Assembly (NCBI RefSeq): GCF_030287445.1 | Contig: NZ_JASVWB010000002.1 | Coordinates: forward strand, 4,092,001 to 4,156,000 | Length of the DNA stretch: 64,000 bases | Direction of reading: 5' to 3' | Origin: Streptomyces sp. ALI-76-A | Lineage (GTDB): Bacteria > Actinomycetota > Actinomycetes > Streptomycetales > Streptomycetaceae | Shown: piece by piece, positions 23,852 through 32,205 of the stretch | Layout: each line of letters begins with the position of its first letter | Numbering within the stretch: position 1 is the first letter of the stretch | Program-made: the position numbers and the translations under genes | Notes under the pieces: generated by a model | The model's database searches: none | Told to the model about the DNA's origin: nothing | Seen by the model: only the letters and a program-made list of their open reading frames with translations

Positions 23852-24739
23852 CTACCGCCCGGCGTCGCGCACCGGGATGTCGCGCGCCTCGAAGTCGTAC
23901 ACCGCGAAGTCGGCGACCGGCCGGTACCCGATCCGCCGGTACAGCCTGTTGCTGGTCGGGTTCGCCAGGTCGGTGAAGAGCAGCACCTCGTCCGCGCCCG
24001 CGTCCCGGGCCGCCCGGCTGACCTCGGCGGTGACGGCACCGGCGTAGCCCCGGCCGCGCAGCGGGGCCGGGGTGTAGACGGGGGCGACCCGGACCTGCCC
24101 GGCGGCCCGCACGGTCACCCCGGCCATGGCCACGGGCGTGCCGTCCGGGGTCTCCCAGAAGGTGACACCGCCCCGGGCGATCTTCGCGTCGGCCCAGGAG
24201 CGCGCGCCGGCGGCGGGTTCTCCGACGGCCTCGGCGAACTCCTCGTACCAGGTGAGGAGTCGGGGCCGGTCGGCCTCGGTGACGATCCGGGCCCGCCCCT
24301 CGGGGGCCGGTCCGGGAACGGCCAACGTGCCGAGCCGGTAGAGCCGTTGGCGCTGGCGCAGGACGGGCGTGGCGCCGGTGCGGGCCTGCCAGGCGGCGGC
24401 GAAGGCGGCCGCGGTGTCCCGGTCCGCGCCCACGCCGGGCAGCGGCTCGCCGGCGTCGGCGAGGTGCGCGGCGAGGGAGACGGCCTCCTCCCCGGTCAGG
24501 GCGGTGAGGTTCAGCCGGTGCGGCGGGGTGCGGAAGTAGGCCGCCCGCACGGTGCCGTCCCGCTCCAGCGCGCCGTAGACGGGCGGCTCGTCGCCGTACG
24601 CCCGCGGTCCGCGGGTGCGCAGGTTCTCGGTCACCGTCAGTGCGACGGTGTGCGCGGCGGGCCGGGAGCGCAGGAAGTCACCGGCGTGGCGCAGAAAGCG
24701 GTCGAGGTCGTCGGTGCGGTGCCAGGGGTCGGGGCGCAT
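23852..24739 (-). CDS. GNAT family N-acetyltransferase, 295 aa
   Basis: An acetyltransferase with its GNAT domain in the C-terminal half: VAPVYTPAPLRGRGYAGAVTAEVSRAAR contains the acetyl-CoA binding R-G-x-G-Y/A motif, followed by LFTDLANPTSNRLYRRIGYRP. The N-terminal 130 residues resemble a degenerate second GNAT-like domain. Acceptor unknown. ATG at 24739. Convergent with the PdxH-like gene, 19 bp between stops. Confidence 0.82.
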   Translation of the reverse strand: MRPDPWHRTDDLDRFLRHAGDFLRSRPAAHTVALTVTENLRTRGPRAYGDEPPVYGALERDGTVRAAYFRTPPHRLNLTALTGEEAVSLAAHLADAGEPLPGVGADRDTAAAFAAAWQARTGATPVLRQRQRLYRLGTLAVPGPAPEGRARIVTEADRPRLLTWYEEFAEAVGEPAAGARSWADAKIARGGVTFWETPDGTPVAMAGVTVRAAGQVRVAPVYTPAPLRGRGYAGAVTAEVSRAARDAGADEVLLFTDLANPTSNRLYRRIGYRPVADFAVYDFEARDIPVRDAGR

Positions 24740-24757
24740 CCCTCATGGTCGGGTACG

Positions 24758-24775
24758 GGGGCGGGGCGCCGCCCC
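24758..24775. terminator. Hairpin with T-run
   Basis: GGGGCGG and CCGCCCC arms with a GGCG loop, followed on the plus strand by TGATTTTTCC. It lies just past the stop of the 24793 gene and before the start of the 23852 gene, and probably ends the former. Confidence 0.6.
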
Positions 24776-24792
24776 TGATTTTTCCGGGCCGG

Positions 24793-25410
24793 TCACGGGG
24801 CCGGTTCCGGGTCCGTGGCCAGGCGTGCGTGCAGGTGCATGTCCCGGAACGCGTCGTGCCGGCCCGCTTCGAACATGGCGCCGCGCAGGGTCCCCTCGTA
24901 CCGGAATCCGCACCGCTCGGCGATGTGGCAGGAGGTGGCGTGGCCGACGGCGTGGTCGAGTTCCAGGCGGTGCAGGCCCAGTCCGGTGTGGGCCCAGTGG
25001 GCGGCGAGGGCCAGGGCGCGGGTGGCGACCCGGCGGCCGCGCGCCTCGGGGAGCACCCAGTAGCCGACGCGGGCGACGCGCAGGTCGGGGTGGATGGCGT
25101 TGACGCCGATGTGCCCGAGCGCCGTCCCGGTGCCGGCGTCCGTCACGCAGTACGAGGCCGAGGTGCCGTCCGCCGCCTGGGCGGCCCTGGACAGCAGCGA
25201 CTCGCGTGCGGCGGCGGCGTCGGTGACCGGCCGGATCGGGGTGTTCCAGCGCCGGAACTCCGGGTCGCCGAAGCCGCGCAGCCAGGTGGTGACGTCGGTG
25301 TCGGAGTCCGCGTTCCAGGGACGCAGGCGCAGTCCGTGCCCGCTCAGTTCGGGGAAGGGGGACGGAGAGGCGGAGGGGGATCGGCGGTGGTGATCGTCGA
25401 CGTGGGCCAT
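24793..25410 (-). CDS. RimJ/RimL-type GNAT acetyltransferase, 205 aa
   Basis: A single-domain acetyltransferase of the ribosomal-protein-alanine type. It starts LRLRPWNADSDTDVTTWLRGF, with GYWVLPEARGRRVATRALALAAHWA as the acetyl-CoA site and HATSCHIAERCGFRYEGTLRG as the conserved C-terminal part. Substrate unknown; relatives acetylate N-termini, antibiotics or amino sugars. ATG at 25410; a short Ser/Pro-rich leader precedes the fold. Confidence 0.85.
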   Translation of the reverse strand: MAHVDDHHRRSPSASPSPFPELSGHGLRLRPWNADSDTDVTTWLRGFGDPEFRRWNTPIRPVTDAAAARESLLSRAAQAADGTSASYCVTDAGTGTALGHIGVNAIHPDLRVARVGYWVLPEARGRRVATRALALAAHWAHTGLGLHRLELDHAVGHATSCHIAERCGFRYEGTLRGAMFEAGRHDAFRDMHLHARLATDPEPAP

Positions 25411-25433
25411 CCGTTCATTGAAGCCGCTCCGTC

Positions 25434-25844
25434 TCACCGGCGCGGACGGAACACCGGCACCACCGGTGTCCCGTCCCGGAAGACGACCTCCAGCTCCAGG
25501 CCGGCCCGCAGGTCGTCGTGGGCGCACTCCACGAGCTCCGTCATCATCCGGGGACCCTCGGCCAGGTCGACGGCGGCGGCCACGTACGGGGTGCGTGCGT
25601 CGAAGGGCGGCAGATCGTTGCGGTGCACGACGGACCAGGTGTAGAGCGTGGCCCGGCCGCTCGCGGGTGCCCAGACGACGTCCTCGCTCCAGCAGTGCGG
25701 GCAGAACTCGCGCGGGTAGTGGTGGGCCCGTCCGCACGCCCCGCAGCGCCGCACCAGCAGCCGGCCCTCGGCGGCGGCGTCCCAGTAGGGGCGGGTGAGG
25801 GCGTCCGGCTCGGGGAGGTCGTACCGGCGGCCGGCGGCGCTCAC
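25434..25844 (-). CDS. DUF35 Zn-ribbon/OB-fold protein, 136 aa
   Basis: A second DUF35 protein, paralogous in architecture to that at 13556. The zinc ribbon has two pairs, CGACGRAHHYPREFCPHC, followed by the OB fold GRATLYTWSVVHRNDLPPF. The GTG at 25844 overlaps the DoxX stop by four bases. It is the second gene of an operon under the operator at 26295. DUF35 proteins pair with thiolase-fold or MaoC partners; with none adjacent, the thiolase at 21459 is the likeliest, by inference. Confidence 0.87.
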   Translation of the reverse strand: MSAAGRRYDLPEPDALTRPYWDAAAEGRLLVRRCGACGRAHHYPREFCPHCWSEDVVWAPASGRATLYTWSVVHRNDLPPFDARTPYVAAAVDLAEGPRMMTELVECAHDDLRAGLELEVVFRDGTPVVPVFRPRR

Positions 25845-26290
25845 CGGAACAGCCCGAGGGCGCTGTCCACCGACCACTCCTGCCACGACATCCCGAACAG
25901 GGCCACCACGGAGATGAGGGCCATCATCGAGTTCTGCCCCTGCTCGGCCCAGTCGTGGATCATGAGCGTGAAGTAGAGGACGTTGAGCAGCAGGCCGCCG
26001 ACGAGGGCGACCGGGGTCAGGAAGCCGAGGATCAGCCCGAGTCCGAGGGCGAGTTCGGCGTAGGCGACGACGTACGCCATGGTCCTCGGGCGCGGGGTGA
26101 CGACCACGCCGAAGCCGCTGCGGACCGCCGTCCACCGGTGCTTGGCGGCGATGTCCGCGGCCCAGGTGATCCCGCCGCCCTGGAACCAGGTGCTCTTGTC
26201 CTTGTGCCGCCAGCTCTCCAGCCACCACAGCCCGAGTCCTATGCGCAGCACCGCCAGCCACTGGGCGCCGGTGAGCCAGATCGCGTCCAT
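25841..26290 (-). CDS. DoxX-family integral membrane protein, 149 aa
   Basis: A small four-helix membrane protein. Helices lie near residues 5-25 (WLAVLRIGLGLWWLESW), 68-90 (MAYVVAYAELALGLGLILGF), 92-110 (VALVGGLLLNVLYFTLM) and 122-140. DoxX relatives include quinol-oxidase subunits and partners of thiol/redox enzymes. In this regulon it could pass electrons to the quinone pool or help substrate handling. ATG at 26290 is only four bases from the operator and has the same GTCAGATCCATG context as the thiolase at 21459, so it may be leaderless. Confidence 0.8.
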   Translation of the reverse strand: MDAIWLTGAQWLAVLRIGLGLWWLESWRHKDKSTWFQGGGITWAADIAAKHRWTAVRSGFGVVVTPRPRTMAYVVAYAELALGLGLILGFLTPVALVGGLLLNVLYFTLMIHDWAEQGQNSMMALISVVALFGMSWQEWSVDSALGLFR

Positions 26291-26294
26291 GGAT

Positions 26295-26309
26295 CTGACG
26301 GTACGTCAG
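26295..26309. promoter_or_regulatory. Regulon operator 8 (CTGACGGTACGTCAG)
   Basis: Inverted repeat flanked symmetrically by AT on both sides, four bases from the DoxX ATG. The tightest match to the extended 19-bp consensus. Confidence 0.85.
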
Positions 26310-26665
26310 ATCTCGGGGCTCGGGAACCCCGTGCGTCCCGCCCCGGATCCTTTGCGCCTCCTCCGGATCTGCGCGTCCTCCATGGATCCGGGAGGTGCAC
26401 CGGAATCCGAGGAGGGCCGGCGCGACCGCCGGTGTCGCCGCCATGGGCGGCATCGCCCTGGGCGCGCGGGCGGCGCGCGGGCCGGGCGGCTCCGCCTCGT
26501 CCTGCGCGCTGGTCCCCGACCCGGACGGCCACACCGAGCCGACGACCCACCGTGACCGATTCCGCCGGGGACGAGCACAGTCGGTCGGGCCCGGCGCCGT
26601 ACCGTTCCGCTGTGCGACGTCCCGAGGCGCTGGTGCCGGCGACCGGTCCCCGTCCCGCCTTCCGT
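26310..26665. other. Intergenic stretch without a convincing gene
   Basis: About 350 bp between operator 8 and the response-regulator stop at 26666. Short open frames exist on both strands (for example 26395-26715 plus) but are Arg/Gly/Pro-rich with no recognisable fold and run into the neighbouring gene. It presumably carries the upstream part of the DoxX promoter and the terminator of the two-component operon. Confidence 0.5.
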
Positions 26666-27388
26666 CTACGTCCGCTCGGCGGACTCCTGGGCGGCCTCGC
26701 CCGCGCCGGCGCTGACCAGCCCCGTCTCGTAGGCGACGATGACGGCCTGCACACGGTCACGGAGTCCGAGCTTGGCGAGGATGCGGGCGACGTGCGTCTT
26801 GACGGTCGTCTCGGCCAGGTGGAGGCGGGCGGCGAGTTCGGCGTTGCTCAGCCCCCGGGCCAGCAGGCCGAGGACCTCCAGCTCGCGTGGGGTGAGCGAG
26901 GCGAGGTCGCGGTGGAGGGCGGAGGTGTCGTCGCCGCGCTGCGTGCTGTACCGATGCCCGGCTCCGGCGAAACGCTGCACGAGGCGGCGGGTGATGGCGG
27001 GCGCGAGGAGAGCGTCGCCGGTACGGACCGTGCGGACGGCCGCGGTCAGGAGCTCGGGGGTGACGTCCTTGAGGAGGAAGCCGCTGGCCCCGGCGGACAG
27101 CGCCGCGTAGACGTACCGGTCCAGGTCGAACGTGGTCAGGATGATGACGCGGGGGGTGCCGGAGGTGCCGGCGAGGATGCGGCGGGTGGCCTCCAGACCG
27201 TCCATCTCGGGCATCCGGACGTCCATCAGGACGACGTCGGGACGCGTGCGGCGGACCCCTTCGACCGCTTCGGTCCCGTTGGCCGCCTCACAGACGACGT
27301 CGATGCCGTCGGCACCGAGGATCAGCCGGAATCCGGTGCGGACCAGGGTCTGGTCGTCGGCGAGGAGCACCCGCAGCGGCTCGGTCAC
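26666..27388 (-). CDS. NarL/LuxR-type response regulator, 240 aa
   Basis: The regulator of a two-component pair. The receiver domain (residues 1-125) has LLADDQ acidic residues, the phosphoacceptor Asp in VVLMDVRMPEMDG, LTTF and the Lys in LLKDVTPE. The C-terminal LuxR helix-turn-helix is SLTPRELEVLGLLARGLSN with TTVKTHVARILAKLGLRDR. GTG start at 27388 overlaps the kinase stop by four bases. Likely controls the divergent ABC exporter at 28921. Confidence 0.93.
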   Translation of the reverse strand: MTEPLRVLLADDQTLVRTGFRLILGADGIDVVCEAANGTEAVEGVRRTRPDVVLMDVRMPEMDGLEATRRILAGTSGTPRVIILTTFDLDRYVYAALSAGASGFLLKDVTPELLTAAVRTVRTGDALLAPAITRRLVQRFAGAGHRYSTQRGDDTSALHRDLASLTPRELEVLGLLARGLSNAELAARLHLAETTVKTHVARILAKLGLRDRVQAVIVAYETGLVSAGAGEAAQESAERT

Positions 27389-28704
27389 GGCGTCTCCAAG
27401 GGGATCAGGGCCTCCACACGGTAGCCGCCGGTCAGGCGCCGGCCGGTGTTCAGGGTTCCGTCGTGGACGGCGAGGCGCTCGCGCAGGCCGATCAGGCCCC
27501 GGCCGTTCCCGGTGGCCGCGCCCGCGCCCGGGTGTCCACCGGTGTCGGTGACTTCCACCCGGAGCCGTTCCGGACCGTACTCGACGGTCACGGCGGCGGT
27601 GGCGCCGGACGCGTGCTTCACGGTGTTGGTCAGGGCTTCCTGGACCACGCGGTAGGCGGCGAGTTCCAGGCCGGGCGACAGGGGACGGGGCGGGCCGGTC
27701 ACGGTCAGGTCGACGGGCAGTCCGGTGTCCCGCACCCGTCCGACCAGCGTCTCCAGCTGGTCCAGGCCGGGTTGCGGGGCCGGCACCGCCGCCGGATCGG
27801 CCAGGTCCGCGCCTCCGTCCGCTCCCTCGCCCTCGCCCTCGTCGGTCATGGTGAGCAGTCCCATGACGTGGCGCAGCTCGGTCATGGCCGCCCGTCCGCC
27901 GGCCTCGACGGCGAGCAGCGCCTCGCCGGCCTGCTCGGGGGAGTTCTTCATGATCTTGCGGGCGGCGCCCGCCTGGATGATCATCACGCTGACGTTGTGC
28001 GTGACGACGTCGTGCAGTTCGCGGGCGATCCTGGCCCGCTCGTGGGCGACGGCCCGGCGCAGCGCCTCGGCCTGTTCGCGTTCCAGCGCGGAGAGCCGGG
28101 TGCGGCCCTCGTCGGTCCGGAGCTTCCAGGTGCGCAGGCCGACGGCGGCCACGGCCATCGGGACAAGGATCAGCAGAGCGATGTACTCGTTGGGCACGAT
28201 CGGCGTCACCGAGTTGCCCGAGGTGCCGACCAGGACGACCGACACCGGCAGCGCCGCAAGGGTCGCCACCCGGTACGGGCTGTACACGGCGGCGCTGTAG
28301 ACGGCGATGACGAAGGCGTAGAAGGTCAGCCGCAGGACGCTCTGCGGTGTCGCCAGGGTCGCGGCCGTCACGACGCACAGCACGGCGAGCGGGTAGCGGC
28401 GGCGCAGCGCCAGGGCACCGGAGGCGACGACCGCGAGGGTCACCATGAGGGCCAGGCCCCCGGGACCGGACGGACGCGGCACGGCGCGCTCCACCCCGGG
28501 GGCGATCTCACGCACCACGACGTTGTCGACGTTGTCGATGCCGTAGTACACGGTGGTGATCCCGAGTGCCAGCGCCACCAGCGCGTCGAACTGCCAGGCG
28601 CGCCGGGTGGGCCGCAGCGGCGGACCGCTCGCGAGCCCGGCGTCGCGGACCGTCCGGCGGGCGGCTTCCCGCAGTCGCGCCGGTGTCGTCGGTACGTCCA
28701 TCAC
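27385..28704 (-). CDS. Sensor histidine kinase (HisKA_3), 439 aa
   Basis: A membrane sensor of the NarL-partner class. The N-terminal half has about five hydrophobic helices (residues 37-200) with very short loops; the dimerisation/phosphoacceptor motif is ARIARELHDVVTHNVSVM, and the HATPase part contains YRVVQEALTNTVKHA and GRGLIGLRERL. A variable Glu/Gly-rich linker lies before the ATPase. GTG at 28704 or ATG at 28701 may start it. Paired with the response regulator, next to a MacB-like exporter, it likely senses membrane stress or a peptide/antibiotic. Confidence 0.92.
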   Translation of the reverse strand: MMDVPTTPARLREAARRTVRDAGLASGPPLRPTRRAWQFDALVALALGITTVYYGIDNVDNVVVREIAPGVERAVPRPSGPGGLALMVTLAVVASGALALRRRYPLAVLCVVTAATLATPQSVLRLTFYAFVIAVYSAAVYSPYRVATLAALPVSVVLVGTSGNSVTPIVPNEYIALLILVPMAVAAVGLRTWKLRTDEGRTRLSALEREQAEALRRAVAHERARIARELHDVVTHNVSVMIIQAGAARKIMKNSPEQAGEALLAVEAGGRAAMTELRHVMGLLTMTDEGEGEGADGGADLADPAAVPAPQPGLDQLETLVGRVRDTGLPVDLTVTGPPRPLSPGLELAAYRVVQEALTNTVKHASGATAAVTVEYGPERLRVEVTDTGGHPGAGAATGNGRGLIGLRERLAVHDGTLNTGRRLTGGYRVEALIPLETP

Positions 28705-28920
28705 CGGTTCATTGTCGCCGTCGAGCGGGGCCCTCCGAGTCCGTCCCGGTGGTCATTCCCACCGCACCGGGTACATCCCCCGCCTACATCGCAGGGATGA
28801 CGTTTCCGGGGCCCGGTCCCCGGGCGGTACCGCAAGGGGTCCGGGCGGGTGACGCGGGCGGGCGGGGCCCGCTCCTAGCGTTCACGGAGCCAGCCGTCCG
28901 GCAATCCGAGGAGCCGTCAC

Positions 28921-29673
28921 ATGACCACGCCGGTGATCGAACTGCGCGGGGTGAGCCGCCGATACGACGACGGCCCGCCCGCCCTGCACGAGGCGTCGCT
29001 GACCGTGCGGGCCGGCGAGGCCGTCGCGATCCTCGGTCCTTCCGGCAGCGGCAAGTCCACACTGCTCAACCTGATCGCGGGCCTGGACCGGCCCGACGCG
29101 GGGACCGTCACCGTGGCCGGGGTGCGGGTGGACCGGCTGGGCGAAGCCGGAGCGGCGCGCTACCGGCGGTCGAGGATCGGCATGGTCTTCCAGTTCTTCA
29201 ACCTGCTCGACGATCTGACCGTCGCCGACAATGTCGTCCTGCCCGCGCGTCTGGCGGGCATGGCACGTGGCCAGGCGGACCGCCGGGCGACGGAACTCCT
29301 GGAGCTGCTGGGCATCGACCGGCACGCCCGCGCCTACCCGGGGCGGCTGTCCGGCGGCGAGCGGCAGCGCGTCGCGGTGGCCCGGGCGTTGATGAACCGG
29401 CCGGCGCTGCTCCTGGCCGACGAGCCGACCGGGGCCCTGGACACGGCAGCCGGACAGGACGTCAGCGGGCTGCTCACCGGCCTCCATGCCGAGGGCCAGA
29501 CCATCGTCGTGGTCACCCATGACCTGGCTCTGGCCCGGTCCTGCACGAACCGTACGGTCCGGATCGCCGACGGCCGGATCACCGAGGACGTCCGGTCGCG
29601 GGACATCACCTCGCGGAACGCCGCCTCGCAGGCCGTCGCCCCGGGGGCCGTCGCCTCGGAGGCCGTCCGATGA
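28921..29673 (+). CDS. ABC transporter ATP-binding protein, MacB/LolD type, 250 aa
   Basis: The ATPase of an exporter. Walker A is GPSGSGKST, Q-loop VFQFFNLL, signature LSGGERQRVAVARAL, Walker B LLLADEPTGALD, H-loop VVVTHD. A short repetitive Ala/Ser/Val tail (RNAASQAVAPGAVASEAVR) follows the fold. ATG at 28921 shortly after CCGAGGAGCCGTC. The stop overlaps the permease start by four bases. Confidence 0.93.
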   Translation: MTTPVIELRGVSRRYDDGPPALHEASLTVRAGEAVAILGPSGSGKSTLLNLIAGLDRPDAGTVTVAGVRVDRLGEAGAARYRRSRIGMVFQFFNLLDDLTVADNVVLPARLAGMARGQADRRATELLELLGIDRHARAYPGRLSGGERQRVAVARALMNRPALLLADEPTGALDTAAGQDVSGLLTGLHAEGQTIVVVTHDLALARSCTNRTVRIADGRITEDVRSRDITSRNAASQAVAPGAVASEAVR

Positions 29674-32015
29674 GCGCGCTCGGCAAGGTGGTGCGCTCGG
29701 GGGTGGAACGGCGGCGGGTGCGGACGCTGGTGATCGGGCTCGCCACGATGATGGCGGTGGCCGCCTCCGTCCTCGGCGGATCGCTGCTCGCGGTGTCCGG
29801 CGCGCCCTTCGACGACGCCTTCGCCGAGCAGCGCGGCGCACATCTGTCCGTCCAGTTCGACGCGGGCGAGGTGAGCGCCGGGCAGCTGTCGGCCTCCAAG
29901 GACGCCGAGGGGGTGAGCGGTGCCGCCGGGCCATTCCGTACGACGACGGTCACCCCTCGGTCGGACGGGGCCGGCCCCCGGTGGCCGATGACCGTGGTCG
30001 GCCGGGCCGATCCGGGCCGGGACGTGGACGAGGTGGCCCTGCTGAACGGGCGGTGGCCCACGCGCTCCGGCGAGATCGTACTGTCCGCCGACTCCCCGCT
30101 CGTCCCGACCCCGGGCGTGAGGATCACCTTCCCCGACCTGTCCGGCGGTCCGGCACTGACGGTGGTCGGTGTGGCCCGCTCGGTCACGGGGACAGCTGAC
30201 GCCTGGGTGGTCCCGTCCCAGATGCCGGCGCTCACCGCGCCCGGCGGCGGCTACCAGATGCTCTACCGCTTCACCGACGCGGGCACCGCCGCGCGGATCA
30301 CCGCGGGCGGGAAGGCCGTGACGGAGTCCCTGCCGCCGGGAGCAACCATCGGCGAGCAGTCATGGCTCACCGTCAGGAAGTCCGCCGAGCGGGACACCGC
30401 CCTCTACGTCCCCTTCCTCATCGCCTTCGGCGTCCTGGGCCTGGTCATGTCGGTGCTCACCGTCGGCAACGTCGTCGCGTCGGCCGTCGGCACGGCGACG
30501 CGCCGCATCGGCATCCTCAAGGCCGTGGGCTTCACCCCGGCCCAGGTCGTGCGGGCCCACGTGGGCCAGGCGCTGATCCCGGCCGCCGTCGGCACGGCCC
30601 TCGGTGTCCTCGCCGGACACCTGCTCGCCCTGCCCGTACTGGCCGAGACCGCGGAGGTCTACGGCGCCTCGTCCCTGGCGGTCGCCCCCTGGGTCGACCT
30701 GACGGTGATCGCCGGGGTGCTCGGCCTGGTGGCGGTGACCGCGTGGGCGAGTGCCTGGCGGGCCGGCCGGCTGCGTACGGTAGACGCGCTCGCCGTCGGG
30801 CGTACGGCTTCGGCGGGGCGCGGCCGGTGGGCGGCCCGTCTGGCCGGACGGCTGCCGTTGCCGCAGCCGGTCGCCCTCGGCCTGGCCCGGCCCTTCGCGC
30901 GGCCCGCCCGCGCGCTGGCCATGGGTTCGGCGATCCTGTTCGGCACCGTCGCCGTCACGTTCACCGTGGGGATGAGTGCCTCGCTCGGCCAGGTGATGAA
31001 AGCCAGGGCCCACGACGCCGCCGACGTCGTCGTGCCCGCGCCCCTGCCGGACTTCGGACCCCGAGACCCTGACTCCGGGAAGCGGCCCGAGGCCGATCCC
31101 GCCGCGGTCGCCGCCGCCGTCGGGAGCGCCGCCGGAACCGGGAAGTACTACAGTGCCGCGACGGTACGGGCGACCGTGTCCGGCCTGACCGGCGTCATCG
31201 ACGTGATCGCCTTCACCGGCGACGCCTCCTGGGGCGGCTTCACGTTGGTCTCGGGCCGCTGGATCGACCGGCCCGGCGAGGCCGTGGTCCCGACCCCCTT
31301 CCTGACCGCCACCGGCGCCCGCGTCGGCGACACCGTGACCCTGAGCGGCCTGGCCGAGCCGGTCACGGTCCGGATCGTCGGTGAGGTCCTCGACCCCCGC
31401 AACGACGGCATGCAGGTCTTCACCGACACCTCGGCCCTCACGGCCGCGCGTCCCGACCTGACGGAGACGAGTCATCACATCGCGGTCACGTCAGGCACCG
31501 ACGTGACCGGCTACGTGGACGCGCTGAACAGGGACCTGGCACCGCTGGGTGCCCGTGCTCAGGCGGGCGGACTCGACGCCGGCGGCGACATGGTCGTCAC
31601 GCTCGACGCGCTGTCCGCGACCCTCACGCTGATGCTCGTCGCCGTCGCCGCGCTCGGCGTGCTCAACGGCGTACTGCTCGACACCCGCGAGCGCGTCCGG
31701 GAGATCGGTGTCCACAAGGCGCTCGGCATGACCCCGCGGCAGACCGTCGCCATGGTTCTCACCTCGGTCGTCGTGACCGGGCTGGTCGCGGGCGCGCTGG
31801 CCGTGCCGCTCGGCGTTGCCCTGCACGGCAGGGTCCTCCCCGCGATGGGCGACAGCGTGGGACTCCGCCTCCCCGGTTCCGTCATCGCCGTCTACCACGG
31901 GGTCCACCTGCTCCCGCTCGTCCTCGGCGGCCTGCTCATCGCCATCCTGGGCGCGCTCCTGCCCGCCGGCTGGGCCGCCAGGGCCCGGACCGCCACGGCC
32001 CTGCGCACCGAATGA
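29670..32015 (+). CDS. FtsX-family ABC transporter permease, 781 aa
   Basis: The membrane half of the exporter, with two FtsX domains. A first helix near residues 17-40 is followed by an extracellular domain, three helices around 245-365 (LIAFGVLGLVMSVLTVG, VAVTAWASAW), a second extracellular domain, and a final three-helix FtsX unit from about 645 (MLVAVAALGVLNGVLLDTRERVREIGVHKALGMTP). Such pairs export or relay peptides/antibiotics rather than import nutrients. ATG at 29670 overlaps the ATPase stop. Confidence 0.92.
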   Translation: MSALGKVVRSGVERRRVRTLVIGLATMMAVAASVLGGSLLAVSGAPFDDAFAEQRGAHLSVQFDAGEVSAGQLSASKDAEGVSGAAGPFRTTTVTPRSDGAGPRWPMTVVGRADPGRDVDEVALLNGRWPTRSGEIVLSADSPLVPTPGVRITFPDLSGGPALTVVGVARSVTGTADAWVVPSQMPALTAPGGGYQMLYRFTDAGTAARITAGGKAVTESLPPGATIGEQSWLTVRKSAERDTALYVPFLIAFGVLGLVMSVLTVGNVVASAVGTATRRIGILKAVGFTPAQVVRAHVGQALIPAAVGTALGVLAGHLLALPVLAETAEVYGASSLAVAPWVDLTVIAGVLGLVAVTAWASAWRAGRLRTVDALAVGRTASAGRGRWAARLAGRLPLPQPVALGLARPFARPARALAMGSAILFGTVAVTFTVGMSASLGQVMKARAHDAADVVVPAPLPDFGPRDPDSGKRPEADPAAVAAAVGSAAGTGKYYSAATVRATVSGLTGVIDVIAFTGDASWGGFTLVSGRWIDRPGEAVVPTPFLTATGARVGDTVTLSGLAEPVTVRIVGEVLDPRNDGMQVFTDTSALTAARPDLTETSHHIAVTSGTDVTGYVDALNRDLAPLGARAQAGGLDAGGDMVVTLDALSATLTLMLVAVAALGVLNGVLLDTRERVREIGVHKALGMTPRQTVAMVLTSVVVTGLVAGALAVPLGVALHGRVLPAMGDSVGLRLPGSVIAVYHGVHLLPLVLGGLLIAILGALLPAGWAARARTATALRTE

Positions 32016-32205
32016 CCAGGCCGGGTTCGGAGCTCGTGGAGGACGACGGAGGCGCCCCCCGCACGGCAGCCGGCGCCGAACCCGGCCTCGTGGATGCCCA
32101 CGAGCACGGGTTCGCGGAAGAACTCCGCCAAGCCGTGACCAATCCGCAACCAATTCCGGTCTTGACCGAGACCCATCAACCGCGGCCGGGATTACGCTCG
32201 CGCAC

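Noticed and set aside
26395..26715. 106-codon plus-strand ORF
   Set aside because: Overlaps the response-regulator gene antisense at its end, low-complexity Arg/Pro/Gly composition, no ribosome site of quality.
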